Below, one piece after another: positions 42,532 to 51,334 of a stretch of DNA of 64,000 bases. The notes under the pieces are model-generated. The model was not told the origin of the DNA, searched no databases, and worked only from the letters and a program-made list of their open reading frames with translations. Source of the DNA: Amycolatopsis sp. MtRt-6 (lineage in GTDB: Bacteria; Actinomycetota; Actinomycetes; Mycobacteriales; Pseudonocardiaceae); assembly GCF_017308975.1 (NCBI RefSeq), contig NZ_JADWPD010000022.1, forward strand, positions 1 through 64,000, given 5' to 3'. Within the stretch, counting starts at the first letter, position 1; each line of letters begins with the position of its first letter. Made by a program: the position numbers and the translations under genes.

Positions 42532-44348
42532 GACGCCGACGCTGTCAGCGGGCGGACGTCCCAGATCCACACGCCGCCCACGAACTCCGCCGGCTTCCGC
42601 AGCAGCAGCTCCACAGTGGACTTCAGGGCTTCCTGGTTCTGCCGCGGCCCGACCACGAGCACGCTCGCCTTCCAGGTCCGCAGGTCCGCGAGCGCCTGGG
42701 TGCGGTCGTATTCGGTGACCTCCGCCGCCTGCCCGGTGCGCTCCACCTCCGCGAACAGGTCCGACGTCGGCAGCGGGACGGCACCGTAGCGGCCGCGGCG
42801 GTCGTCCGGCGACGTCGGGCCGACGAAGTAGCCCTCCGGCATCGGGTAGCCGAGGCCCGCGTCGACCTGCCAGTGCAGCGGCTCGGCCTCCCCGGTGCTC
42901 GGCAGCGGCACCGGCACCAGCGAACCGCCGGGGGCGACGTACTGGCGCCAGATCCCGTCGGCGAAGAACGGCGGCGAAAGGGGCCGCTGGTGCGTCACCA
43001 GCTCCGTCGGCGCGATCGGCAGCAGCACCGCCACGACCGCGCCGGTCCAGATCATCTTCAGGGGGAACCGTTGCTTGCCGTCGAGGGGTTCCGGTTGCTC
43101 GGCGGCCGCGGTCCAGACGCGGTGCGTCGCGATCGCCAGGAGCGCGCCCACCACCGGGATGCAGCCCATCGCGAGGCGGGATTCGATCAGCGAGTCGAGC
43201 AGCGGCAGCTGGCCCAGCCACTTCCACGGACCGGCGATGCCGGTTTTCTCGTGCGCCACCGTGATCTCGATACCGAGCGACAGCAGGGCCATCACGTACA
43301 TCGTGATCGCGAGCGCCCGCGAAACGACGTCACGCCACAGCCAGATCGTCAGCATCACCATGAGCGCGATCAGCGGCCAGCCGAAGAACGCGTTCTCCTC
43401 GGTGCGGTTCATCGACACGTCCGCGGCCGCTTCGGGCACGCCGGCGACCGACTGCGTCGCGAAGCGCGTGAACGCCGCCGTGTCGTTGCCCGCCGAACCG
43501 TGCAGCAGCGAGTGGAAGCTCTGCGGGCCGAAGAACTGCCAGTACAACGGGAACCCGGTGATCAGCAGGGCGATGACCGCGCCGATCCCGATGCCCTTGC
43601 CCAGCGGGGCCAGCATCCCGCGGATCTCCGCGCGGTGCGGGATCAGGTAGGCGATCGCGAACACGAGGAAGGTGATGGCGAAGATGGCGAGCGGCTCTTC
43701 GCCGAGCAGGATCTGCCAGGCGACGAGCAGCCCGAGCACGATGCCGTTGCGCACCGGGCGTTCGCCGCGCGCGACCTGGATCGTCTTGAGCGCGATGAAC
43801 GGCAGGACGAACAGCACGACGAAGTTCGGGTGCGCGTTGCCGTGCGAGATCATCGGCGGCGCGAACCCGCAGAACGCGCCGCCGATCGCGGCCGCCGTCC
43901 GGTTCGGCACCAGGTGGCGGGAGAACACCCAGTACCAGCCGATCGCGGTGCCGGCGAGGCCGGCGGTGAGCACGATCGCCCAGGTGAGCGTGGCGCCGAA
44001 GGTCAGCGTGAGGGGCGCGAGCGGGATGTTCAGGCCGAACATCGCCGCGTTCGCCGCCATGTTGACGCCGAGCGGGTAGTTCTGCAGGTCCGTCGTGAAC
44101 GGGTTCTCGAAGTGCAGGACGGACTTCGCGACGACCGTCGCGTACCACTCCCACTGGCTCTGGTCGGCCCCGCCGTTCCAGAGGTAGCCGCGCTTGAGGT
44201 CGAACCACAGCCCGTTGTAGAGCAGGATCGTGAAGAGCAGGAACCCGCCGGCGATGGCGGAGTCCTGCCACGCCCAGCGCTTCGGGCCGTCCGGCGGTTC
44301 GGGAGCCGGCGGCACCAGCTCGGGGACGGCTTCGGACTTCAAGCTCAC
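42528..44348 (-). CDS. Polytopic membrane protein, GT-C-like
   Basis: 606 residues with about 11 membrane helices and a C-terminal soluble domain of about 150 residues. A first-loop acidic region (DLKRGYLWNGGADQSQWEW) and helices with NYPLGVNMAANAAMFGLN recall GT-C glycosyltransferases that use polyprenyl-linked sugars, but key motifs are not certain. GTG start overlaps the serpin stop (GTGA). Operon order: serpin, membrane protein, DinB. Confidence 0.75.
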   Translation of the reverse strand: MSLKSEAVPELVPPAPEPPDGPKRWAWQDSAIAGGFLLFTILLYNGLWFDLKRGYLWNGGADQSQWEWYATVVAKSVLHFENPFTTDLQNYPLGVNMAANAAMFGLNIPLAPLTLTFGATLTWAIVLTAGLAGTAIGWYWVFSRHLVPNRTAAAIGGAFCGFAPPMISHGNAHPNFVVLFVLPFIALKTIQVARGERPVRNGIVLGLLVAWQILLGEEPLAIFAITFLVFAIAYLIPHRAEIRGMLAPLGKGIGIGAVIALLITGFPLYWQFFGPQSFHSLLHGSAGNDTAAFTRFATQSVAGVPEAAADVSMNRTEENAFFGWPLIALMVMLTIWLWRDVVSRALAITMYVMALLSLGIEITVAHEKTGIAGPWKWLGQLPLLDSLIESRLAMGCIPVVGALLAIATHRVWTAAAEQPEPLDGKQRFPLKMIWTGAVVAVLLPIAPTELVTHQRPLSPPFFADGIWRQYVAPGGSLVPVPLPSTGEAEPLHWQVDAGLGYPMPEGYFVGPTSPDDRRGRYGAVPLPTSDLFAEVERTGQAAEVTEYDRTQALADLRTWKASVLVVGPRQNQEALKSTVELLLRKPAEFVGGVWIWDVRPLTASAS

Positions 44349-45424
44349 GGTTCGACCACCCTGGCGAGGAAGTAGAGCGCCCCGGTACCGGCGTGCCGGA
44401 CCAGCAGCAGGAACGGCCGGTCCACCGTGACGGCGACCGGTTCGGCGATCATCATCGAGGTCAGGCGCATCACCAGCGCGGTGGCCGCGGCCCCCTCGAA
44501 GCCTTGTTCGTCGACGCGCAGCACGGCCTGGTGCAGCACCTCCGACACGGTCAGCCGCGGATCCGGCGAGAGCCCGGTCAGGTCGGCGTCGTCGGTGAAC
44601 AGCGTGCGCACGCCGAGGCCGCGCAGCACGCCGGTCAGCGCGCTGGGGACGTCGAGCGAGATCTTCGGCAGTGCGAGCTCGACCGGCTTGAAGCTGATCT
44701 CGCCGAGCAGGTTCGTCAGGCTTGCCTGGTCGAGCCGGCTTTCCGCCTCGGCGAGGTCGTCGTCGGGCAGCAGCACGACGGCCTGCAGGCCCCCGGCCGC
44801 GGCCAGCTGCACGGCCTGCCAGCCGCCGGCGTGCGCGTACCCGAGTTTTTCGCTGAGCCACATGGTCGGCACGTCCCGCGTGCCGGAGGGCGCGTGGAAC
44901 GGCGCGTCCGAGGTGTTGGCCTCGCGGAACGGCAGCTTCCAGGCGGCTTTGAGGTAAAGCGCGTTGACGAGCACGGCGGCGACGTCGGAGTCGATCGAAC
45001 CGGGCGGCAGCAGCTGCGGGATCAGCCCGCGCGTGGTCCGCCCGACGTCGTCGTTGATCAGCGCGCGAGCGGCTTCGGGCTCCTTTTCGAAGGGCGCGCT
45101 CGCGACGGCGGCCCCGGGCCACTCGGCGAGCGCGGTCTTGAAGGAGTCTTCGAGCGGGAGCCGGTCGTCGGCCCACAGCGTGTTGGCGACGGCCAGCTCG
45201 GCTTCGTCTTCGGCCGGCTCGGCGGCCTCCCGCAGCAGAGCGGTCTGCTCATCGGGGTCACCGAGCAGGGCGACGAGCTCGTCGCGCGTGCGCCCCCGTG
45301 CGGCGCGTGCGGCGAGAGTCAGCGCACTGGCCACCGAATACGGCGAAAAGCAGGTGTTCCCGCCCTCGGCACCGAGGGCCGCGTGGACGGCGAGGGCGAA
45401 CCGGAGGTGGCTGTCCGTGGCCAT
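44345..45424 (-). CDS. Serpin family protease inhibitor, cytoplasmic
   Basis: 359 residues without signal peptide. Serpin core motifs are clear: NTLWADDRLPLEDSFK, VLVNALYLKAAWKLPF, and the C-terminal DRPFLLLVRH. The reactive-loop hinge EQGFEGAAATALVMRL matches the inhibitory pattern (E-x-G-x-E-(A/G)-A-A), so it is predicted to trap proteases by the suicide mechanism. P1 is probably Thr or a nearby residue in the loop; no counting is certain. Serpins are sparse in bacteria. First gene of an operon with a membrane protein. Confidence 0.92.
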   Translation of the reverse strand: MATDSHLRFALAVHAALGAEGGNTCFSPYSVASALTLAARAARGRTRDELVALLGDPDEQTALLREAAEPAEDEAELAVANTLWADDRLPLEDSFKTALAEWPGAAVASAPFEKEPEAARALINDDVGRTTRGLIPQLLPPGSIDSDVAAVLVNALYLKAAWKLPFREANTSDAPFHAPSGTRDVPTMWLSEKLGYAHAGGWQAVQLAAAGGLQAVVLLPDDDLAEAESRLDQASLTNLLGEISFKPVELALPKISLDVPSALTGVLRGLGVRTLFTDDADLTGLSPDPRLTVSEVLHQAVLRVDEQGFEGAAATALVMRLTSMMIAEPVAVTVDRPFLLLVRHAGTGALYFLARVVEP

Positions 45425-45494
45425 GCGGGCGAGACTACCGGAACGCCCACCCCCACCGGCCGCCCACGCGCAACTCCACCCAAGGATGACAAAA

Positions 45495-45513
45495 CTCGCG
45501 AAATTTTCGCGAG
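45495..45513. promoter_or_regulatory. Long palindrome before the serpin gene
   Basis: CTCGCGAAATTTTCGCGAG, a perfect 9+1+9 palindrome, 70 bases before the serpin start. It could be an operator for the serpin operon or part of the repeat family beside it. Confidence 0.4.
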
Positions 45514-45531
45514 TACCGCCGTGCGCCCAGA

Positions 45532-45656
45532 GGCATCACCCGTGATTGAGCGGGCATCACGTGTGATTGAGCGGGCATCACCCCGATGCCCCGCCAATCA
45601 CACGTGATGCCCTTCCAGACACGGGTGATGCCTCTCCGATCACGGGTGATGCCCCT
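45532..45656. repeat. CATCACGTGATTG-type repeat cluster
   Basis: Units of the form GGCATCACN(C/G)GTGATTGAGC appear in one direction three times (45532-45591) and then inverted (ATCACACGTGATGCCC and related) to 45656. Direct and inverted sets can fold into a large cruciform. It lies downstream of dgt and upstream of serpin, and may end the dgt transcript. Confidence 0.6.
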
Positions 45657-45665
45657 TCGAGCACG

Positions 45666-46940
45666 TCAGCGGTGGTGGCGGGTGACGTGCCAGGAGTACC
45701 AGGCGTGGGCCTGGGCGTCGGTGAGGGAGGCGACCTGGTCGACGACCACGCGGAGTAGGCCGGCGTCGTCGGCGGCCGCGTTCCAGGCCGGGACGAACAG
45801 CGGGTCGAGGGACTCCGGGGCCCGGCGGGCCAGGGCGTGGACCAGCTCGGCCAGCAGCTCGCGCTGGCCCTCCTGCATCGCCAGCCGGCGGCGGTCGCTC
45901 ATCACGTACCGCAGGGCCAGTGCCTTCAGCAACGCCACCTCCGCCGCCACCTGCTCCGGGACGCACAGGTTCGCGCCGTAACGCACCAGCGGTCCCTCGC
46001 CGAACTTCTCGCGCGTGCCGGTGACCGCCGCCGTCGTGAAGCGGCCGACCAGCTCGCTCGTCAGCCGTTTCAACGCGACCTGGGCGCCCGGTGACCCGTC
46101 CGGCTCGGCCGACGCCAGTGCCGCCACCACCGGCAGCGCCAGCAGTTCCGCCGCCGCATGCTCCAAAGTGGACACCGACTGCGCCGAAAAGTGCTTGGCG
46201 GCGGCCTCGGCGACGGCCGCGCGCTCGTCCGGGTGGGCGAGCACGCGCAGCTTGATCCGGCCGGCCAGCACGCCGTCCTCGACGTCGTGCACCGAGTACG
46301 CGACGTCGTCCGCCCAGTCCATGATCTGCGCTTCCAGGCACCGCTGCCCCTCCGGCGCCCCCGCGCGGAACCACTCGAACACTCCGGCGTCGTCGCCGTA
46401 CACGCCGTACTTCACCTGACCCGGCCGGCGCGGCCACGGGTACTTCGTGGTCGCGTCCAGGCACGCGCGGGTCAGGTTCAGCCCCACCGGGTCGCCCTCG
46501 GCGGACAGCAGCTTGGGCTCCAGCCGGGTGAGGATGCGCAACGTCTGCGCGTTGCCCTCGAACCCGCCGCACCCGCCGGCCACCTCGTCGAGCGCGCGCT
46601 CGCCGTTGTGCCCGAACGGCGGGTGCCCGATGTCGTGCGCCAGGCCCGCGGTGTCCACCAGGTCCGGGTCGGCGCCCAGCTCCTCGGCGATGCCGCGGCC
46701 GATCTGGGCGACCTCCAGCGAGTGCGTCAGCCGGGTGCGCGGGACGCCGGTGACCTCGGCGCCCTCCCCCGGCCCGACGACCTGGGTCTTGCCGGCCAGC
46801 CGCCGCAGCGCGGCGGAGTGCAGCACCCGGGCGCGGTCGCGGGAGAACGCGCTGCGCCCGTCCGCCCGGGCGCCGGGCAGCGCCGCGCCCTTGGCCGGCT
46901 CCGGCAGCAGGCGGGCGGTGTCGTGCTCGGTGTAGTCCAC
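45666..46940 (-). CDS. dgt: Deoxyguanosinetriphosphate triphosphohydrolase-like protein
   Basis: 424 residues, HD-domain hydrolase that converts dGTP (or other dNTPs) to nucleoside and triphosphate. Metal motif: H in TRLTHSLEV, then HDIGHPPFGHNGE, and Asp in MDWADDVAYSVHD. GTG start. It follows dnaG in the same order as in M. tuberculosis, though here separated by an insertion. Confidence 0.93.
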   Translation of the reverse strand: MDYTEHDTARLLPEPAKGAALPGARADGRSAFSRDRARVLHSAALRRLAGKTQVVGPGEGAEVTGVPRTRLTHSLEVAQIGRGIAEELGADPDLVDTAGLAHDIGHPPFGHNGERALDEVAGGCGGFEGNAQTLRILTRLEPKLLSAEGDPVGLNLTRACLDATTKYPWPRRPGQVKYGVYGDDAGVFEWFRAGAPEGQRCLEAQIMDWADDVAYSVHDVEDGVLAGRIKLRVLAHPDERAAVAEAAAKHFSAQSVSTLEHAAAELLALPVVAALASAEPDGSPGAQVALKRLTSELVGRFTTAAVTGTREKFGEGPLVRYGANLCVPEQVAAEVALLKALALRYVMSDRRRLAMQEGQRELLAELVHALARRAPESLDPLFVPAWNAAADDAGLLRVVVDQVASLTDAQAHAWYSWHVTRHHR

Positions 46941-46974
46941 GTGACCAGCGTAAAGGCGACCACCGACAAAAAGC

Positions 46975-47637
46975 TCAACCCAGGAAGGTGGCGAACAGGT
47001 CGTCCGCCGGTGTCTTCGTCAGCCGGTAGTACAGCAGCGCGCCGGTCTCGCGGACGATGTACCGCACCTGGGTGACGCGCTCCTGGACGATCGGCCCGCT
47101 GTGCGTCGGCGCCGTCCAGGCGTCGAGCCCGAGGTCGTCGGCCATGGTCCGGGCGCGGAAGGAGTGCCACGGGTCGCTGACCAGCACCGCCGTCCGCCAG
47201 CCGCGGGCCTCGACCTGCTGGGCGACCGCGCGCAGGCTCCGCAGCGTGTCGCTGCCTTCGCCGACGGCGAGCGTCGCCGACGCCGGCACGCCGCGCCGGG
47301 TCAGCCAGAGCTGGCCGGCCCTGGCCTCGGTGAAGTTGTCCTCGGCCTTCTTCCCGCCCGCGGTGACGATCGTCTTCGCGACACCCGTGTCGTACAGCTG
47401 CTTGGCCTTCGCCAGCCGCGCCGCGTAGATGTCCGACGGCTTGCCGTTGTACTGGGCCGCCCCCAGCACCACGATGACGTCGGCGGGGGTCCGGTCGTTC
47501 TCGCGGGCGACCTGCCAGACGCGGAACGCGGTGCCGCCGACGAGCGCCAGCAGCACCAGGACCGTGCCGAGCGCGATCCGGCGCGCCCAGCTCGCGAGCG
47601 ACGGTTTGCTGCGTTCAGCGGTACCCACCCGGCCCAT
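46975..47637 (-). CDS. YdcF/SanA-like DUF218 membrane protein
   Basis: 220 residues. One N-terminal helix (LGTVLVLLALVGGTAFRVW) and a DUF218 domain (VIVVLGAAQYNGKPSD, TLRSLRAVAQ, VSDPWHSFRA). Family members affect envelope and vancomycin barrier; enzymatic role unknown. Likely cotranscribed with dgt, 34 bases downstream. Confidence 0.88.
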   Translation of the reverse strand: MGRVGTAERSKPSLASWARRIALGTVLVLLALVGGTAFRVWQVARENDRTPADVIVVLGAAQYNGKPSDIYAARLAKAKQLYDTGVAKTIVTAGGKKAEDNFTEARAGQLWLTRRGVPASATLAVGEGSDTLRSLRAVAQQVEARGWRTAVLVSDPWHSFRARTMADDLGLDAWTAPTHSGPIVQERVTQVRYIVRETGALLYYRLTKTPADDLFATFLG

Positions 47638-47652
47638 TCTTTCAGAGGCGGT

Positions 47653-48258
47653 TCAGAGCCAGCCACGCTCCTCCGCGACGCGCACCGCTTCGGCCCGCGT
47701 CCGGGCGCCGGTCTTGCCGATCGCGGCGGACAGGTGGTTGCGGACGGTGCCCTCCGAGAGGTGCAGGGCGCGCGCCACGTCGGCCACCGTGCTGCCGTCC
47801 CTGGCCTCCCGCAGCACGTCCCGCTCCCGCCCGGTGAGCGGGCTGACACCGGTGGCGAGGGACTCCGCGGCCAGCGCCGGGTCGACCACGCGCAGTCCAC
47901 TGTGGACCCGGCGGACGGCTTCGACGAGCTGCTCCGGTGGCGCGTCCTTGACGACGAACCCGGCCGCGCCCGCCGCCATCGCGCGGGCGAGGTAGCCGGG
48001 ACGGCCGAACGTCGTGCAGATGATCACCCGGCACGACGGCAGCGCGGCCCGCAGCTCGGCCGCCGCTGCCAGGCCGTCCTTGCCCGGCATCTGGACGTCG
48101 AGCAGGGCGACGTCCGGCTTGGCCGCCCGCGCGGCGGCGACCACCTCGTCGCCGGAGCCGACCTGCCCGACCACTTCGATGTCGTTCTCGAGGCCCAGCA
48201 CGGTGGCCAGCGCCCCGCGGACCATGGCCTGGTCGTCGGCCAGCAGCACCCGGATCAA
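47653..48258 (-). CDS. NarL/LuxR-type response regulator
   Basis: 201 residues. Receiver with phospho-acceptor Asp in VALLDVQMPGKDG, conserved Thr/Ser and Lys (GFVVKDAPPE); C-terminal LuxR HTH (STVADVARALHLSEGTVRNH). TTG start overlaps the kinase stop, so it is coupled to the kinase. Together with the upstream ABC genes it forms a four-gene operon. Confidence 0.95.
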   Translation of the reverse strand: MIRVLLADDQAMVRGALATVLGLENDIEVVGQVGSGDEVVAAARAAKPDVALLDVQMPGKDGLAAAAELRAALPSCRVIICTTFGRPGYLARAMAAGAAGFVVKDAPPEQLVEAVRRVHSGLRVVDPALAAESLATGVSPLTGRERDVLREARDGSTVADVARALHLSEGTVRNHLSAAIGKTGARTRAEAVRVAEERGWL

Positions 48259-49448
48259 GCGAGTCCTCCCGCGGGTTCGGCGCGCACGGCCGGGGTGGCC
48301 GGGCTCGGGTCGGGTCGCGGGACCTCCACCCGCACGAGCAATCCTCCCCCGGCCCGGACCGACGTCGTCAGCGTGCCCCCGACCGCGGCCAGCCGTTCGG
48401 AGAGCCCGCGCAGGCCGTTGCCCGCGACGACGCCGGTGGCGGTGCCGTCGTCCTCGATCTCCAGCCAGGTGCCGCCCAGCCGCACGCGCACCCGCTTGGC
48501 CCCGGAATGCCGCAGCACGTTCGTGACGGCTTCGCGCAGCACGTAGCCGAAGGCGTTCTGGAACTCCGGCCGGACGTTGTCGACGGCGTGCGGCAGGTCG
48601 GCGTCGATCTCCGCGGCCCGCAGCGCCGCCCGGGCACCCACGAGCTCCACCGACAGCGACACCTCGCGGTTCGCCGACACGGTCGCGCGGACGTCGGAAA
48701 GCGCGCTGCGGGTGAGGCCTTCGACCGCCCGGATCTCCTCGACCGCGCGCGGGATGTCACCGGCGCTCTCCAGCACCCGCCGCGCCAGCCCGGCCTTGAC
48801 GGTGATCGTGGTGAGGCTGTGCCCGAGCAGGTCGTGCAGGTCGCGGGCCAGGCGCTCCCGCTCGTTCGCCACGGCGAGCGTGGCGATCTCCTCGTTCGCG
48901 CGTTCCAGCCGCCGGATCGCGCGGACGAGGTTGCCCATGAAGAACATCGCCAGCGTCACCGAGGCGACCGTGATGAGGTCGCCGTAGTCCTCGAGGAACC
49001 GGCCCTCCGCCAGCAGGATCACCACCCCGGCCAGCACCGCGGTCACGTCGATGATCACCGCCCAGGCGGGCGCCACCAGGAACACCACCACCGCCGTGCC
49101 GTAGAGCAGGACGAACGCGCTCGCGCTGGTCGTCGCCAGGGTGGCGAGCCCGAGGACGTTCATCCCGATCCCGAAGGCCAGCCGCTCCCGGCGTTCCCGG
49201 CCGGAGAAGAGCGGGAACGCCAGGTAGCACAGCGAATACGCGTAGATCACCACGCCGGTGACCACGGCCTCGACCGTGACACCGGGCCCGGCCAGCAGCG
49301 ACCGGGTGACCGGCACGAGGAACGGCAGCAGGAACGCCAGGGCGACGATCGGCCACCGCCAGCTGTGCGGGCCGCGGCGCTTCGGATCGTCCTGCGGGTC
49401 TCCCCACCACGTTTCCCGGTTGTCCAGCCCGAACCTGCGCTTCGCCAT
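48255..49448 (-). CDS. DesK-type sensor histidine kinase
   Basis: 397 residues, about six membrane helices, then the HisKA_3 box ERLARDLHDLLGHSLTTI with the phosphorylated His, and a HATPase with VLREAVTNVLRHSGA and DDGTATGVVAGNGLRGL. Downstream of an ABC exporter in the same direction, a layout common for peptide or antibiotic stress sensing in actinomycetes. Confidence 0.94.
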   Translation of the reverse strand: MAKRRFGLDNRETWWGDPQDDPKRRGPHSWRWPIVALAFLLPFLVPVTRSLLAGPGVTVEAVVTGVVIYAYSLCYLAFPLFSGRERRERLAFGIGMNVLGLATLATTSASAFVLLYGTAVVVFLVAPAWAVIIDVTAVLAGVVILLAEGRFLEDYGDLITVASVTLAMFFMGNLVRAIRRLERANEEIATLAVANERERLARDLHDLLGHSLTTITVKAGLARRVLESAGDIPRAVEEIRAVEGLTRSALSDVRATVSANREVSLSVELVGARAALRAAEIDADLPHAVDNVRPEFQNAFGYVLREAVTNVLRHSGAKRVRVRLGGTWLEIEDDGTATGVVAGNGLRGLSERLAAVGGTLTTSVRAGGGLLVRVEVPRPDPSPATPAVRAEPAGGLA

Positions 49449-49473
49449 CGCCGTCCTCGCCCTTCCCCGGCCC

Positions 49474-50214
49474 TCAGACGCGGGCGCTGTCCTTACGGTA
49501 ACGCCTGATCACCAGTGCTCCGAGCACGACGGTCCACGCGCCGAGCACCGCCACCGCCGTCGGCAGCGAGACCACCATGTCGCTGGTCACGGCGGGTCGC
49601 GCCACCTGCAGCACCCAGTAGGTCGGCATGATCTGGGCGACGTCGTGCATCCAGGTGGGCATGCCCTCCAGCGGGATCCACAGGCCGCCGAGGAAGCCCA
49701 TGCCGAGGGTGACGATCATGCTGATCGGCTGCATCGAGTCCGGGGTGCCGAACTGGCCGATGAGCAGGCCGAGCAGCACCAGCGGGAGCGTGCCGAGCCA
49801 GATGCCGGCCAGGATCCGGACCCAGCCGGCCGCGTCCAGGTGCACGCCCTCGACGGTCACGGCCAGCACCGGCACGAGGATCAGCGCGGGGAGCCCGACG
49901 AGCATCCCGGACAGGGTCTTGCCGCCGAGGTAGCCGAACCCGGTCAGCGGGGTCAGCCGCAGCTGCCGCTGCCAGCCGAGCGCCCGTTCGAGCGCGAGCC
50001 TGCCGCCGCTGGTGTTGGCGGCGGCGAACGTCCCGAACGTCATCATGTTGATCATGAGCACGGCCGCGATCTCGGCGTGGTGCGGATCGCTCGTCTTCGT
50101 GAAGACGTTGGCCTGCAACAGGAACATCAGCACCGGGAAGGCCACGACGAAGACCAGGAAGCGCGGCGCCCGGAAGTTCCGGCGGATCTCGGTGAGCAGG
50201 TAGGTGGCGTTCAT
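49474..50214 (-). CDS. ABC-2 exporter permease
   Basis: 246 residues, six membrane helices; LLTEIRRNFRAPRFLVFVVA start and LGGLWIPLEGMP-type region typical of ABC-2 permeases. ATG overlaps the ATPase stop by four bases. Functions with the ATPase; substrate probably a drug or lipid. Confidence 0.92.
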   Translation of the reverse strand: MNATYLLTEIRRNFRAPRFLVFVVAFPVLMFLLQANVFTKTSDPHHAEIAAVLMINMMTFGTFAAANTSGGRLALERALGWQRQLRLTPLTGFGYLGGKTLSGMLVGLPALILVPVLAVTVEGVHLDAAGWVRILAGIWLGTLPLVLLGLLIGQFGTPDSMQPISMIVTLGMGFLGGLWIPLEGMPTWMHDVAQIMPTYWVLQVARPAVTSDMVVSLPTAVAVLGAWTVVLGALVIRRYRKDSARV

Positions 50215-51143
50215 CGGACGGGCTCCGCGGTGTCGTCGGCGGTCAGGGACAGGAAGGCGCCTTCGAGGCCGACTGCGCCGATTTCGACGTCGTGCACGGC
50301 CGGCACGGCGGCCTTGAGCGCCCAGAGCGTGGCGTCGGAGTCGGTGCTGGAGATGGCGACGCGGTCGCCGCGCAGCTCGAACTCCTTGACGCCGGGCAGC
50401 GCCGCGATGACCGCGTCGGTGGCGCCCGGGACGGCGGCGCGCAGCGTGCGGCCGCCGGCCAGCGCGCGGACTTCGGCGACGCTGCCGTCGGCGACGATCC
50501 GGCCGCGGCGCATCAGCACCACCCGGTCGGCGAACTCCTCGGCTTCTTCGAGGTAGTGCGTGGCGAACAGGACCGTGCGGCCGGACTCGGTGAACGAGTA
50601 CATAGACTGCCAGAACTCGCGCCGGGTGCCGACGTCCATCGCCGCGGTGGGCTCGTCCAGGATGAGCAGGTCGGGGTTGCTGACCAGGGCGACGGCGAAG
50701 CGCACGCGCTGCTTCTGCCCGCCGGAGAGCTTGTTGGCGCGGCGGCCGGCCAGCTCCTCGATCCCGGCGGCGCGCAGGGCCCCGGCCACCGGCATCGGCC
50801 GGTGGTGCAGCGCCGCGACCATGCCGACGGTCTCCCCGACGGTCAGGTCGTCCATCAGGGCGCCGCCCTGCAGCATCGCGCCGATCAGGCCGGCGCGGAC
50901 GGCGTCGATCGGCGTGCGCCCGAACACGCGCACTTCGCCGGTGTCGGGCGTGGTCAGGCCGAGGATCATGTCGACGGTGGTGGACTTGCCGGCGCCGTTG
51001 GGGCCGAGCAGGGCGACCACTTCGCCCGGGGCGATCGTCAGGTCGACGCCGTCGACCGCGTGGACTTCGCCGTAGTGCTTGCGCAGGCCGGTGAGGTGGA
51101 CCGCGGCCCCCGCCGCCACCGCCTGGGTGTCTGCTTCTCGCAT
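50211..51143 (-). CDS. ABC exporter ATPase
   Basis: 310 residues. Walker A GPNGAGKST, signature LSGGQKQRV, Walker B LLILDEPTAAMD, and switch His in FATHYLEEAEE. C-terminal ~80 residues are the DrrA-type extension. First gene of the exporter/two-component operon. Confidence 0.94.
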   Translation of the reverse strand: MREADTQAVAAGAAVHLTGLRKHYGEVHAVDGVDLTIAPGEVVALLGPNGAGKSTTVDMILGLTTPDTGEVRVFGRTPIDAVRAGLIGAMLQGGALMDDLTVGETVGMVAALHHRPMPVAGALRAAGIEELAGRRANKLSGGQKQRVRFAVALVSNPDLLILDEPTAAMDVGTRREFWQSMYSFTESGRTVLFATHYLEEAEEFADRVVLMRRGRIVADGSVAEVRALAGGRTLRAAVPGATDAVIAALPGVKEFELRGDRVAISSTDSDATLWALKAAVPAVHDVEIGAVGLEGAFLSLTADDTAEPVR

Positions 51144-51231
51144 GCCCCCAGGCTGCCGCCGGGAAGGCCCGGGTCCCCAGACCGTGCGTCACGACCTGGC
51201 CGTGACAGGTGTCAGGGGTACCCGGCCCGCA

Positions 51232-51318
51232 AGCGCCCCAATGTGGCCTTGGTTGCGTCCAACGCACCCAATGTGGCCTTCGGTGCGTTCAACGCACCGA
51301 AGGCCACATTGGGGCGCT
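51232..51318. repeat. Second copy of the ATGTGGCCTT repeat, hairpin form
   Basis: Two direct units (the first reads GGTTGCG in place of GGTGCG) are followed by an inverted unit; the outer arms AGCGCCCCAATGTGGCCTT and its complement make a long stem. It lies 17 bases after the glyS stop (minus strand), so it may end the glyS transcript. Confidence 0.75.
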
Positions 51319-51334
51319 CGAAAGCCCGGATGGG

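Noticed and set aside
45532..45656. CRISPR-like or attachment-site array
   Set aside because: Units alternate orientation, gaps are a few bases, and there is no integrase or cas gene.
40839..47905. Recurrent TCCAC(A/T)GTGGA palindrome (for example near 40839, 42610 and 47895)
   Set aside because: All seen copies are inside coding regions and no spacing pattern is visible; it may be only codon-pair bias. A genome-wide count against expectation would be needed to claim a signal.
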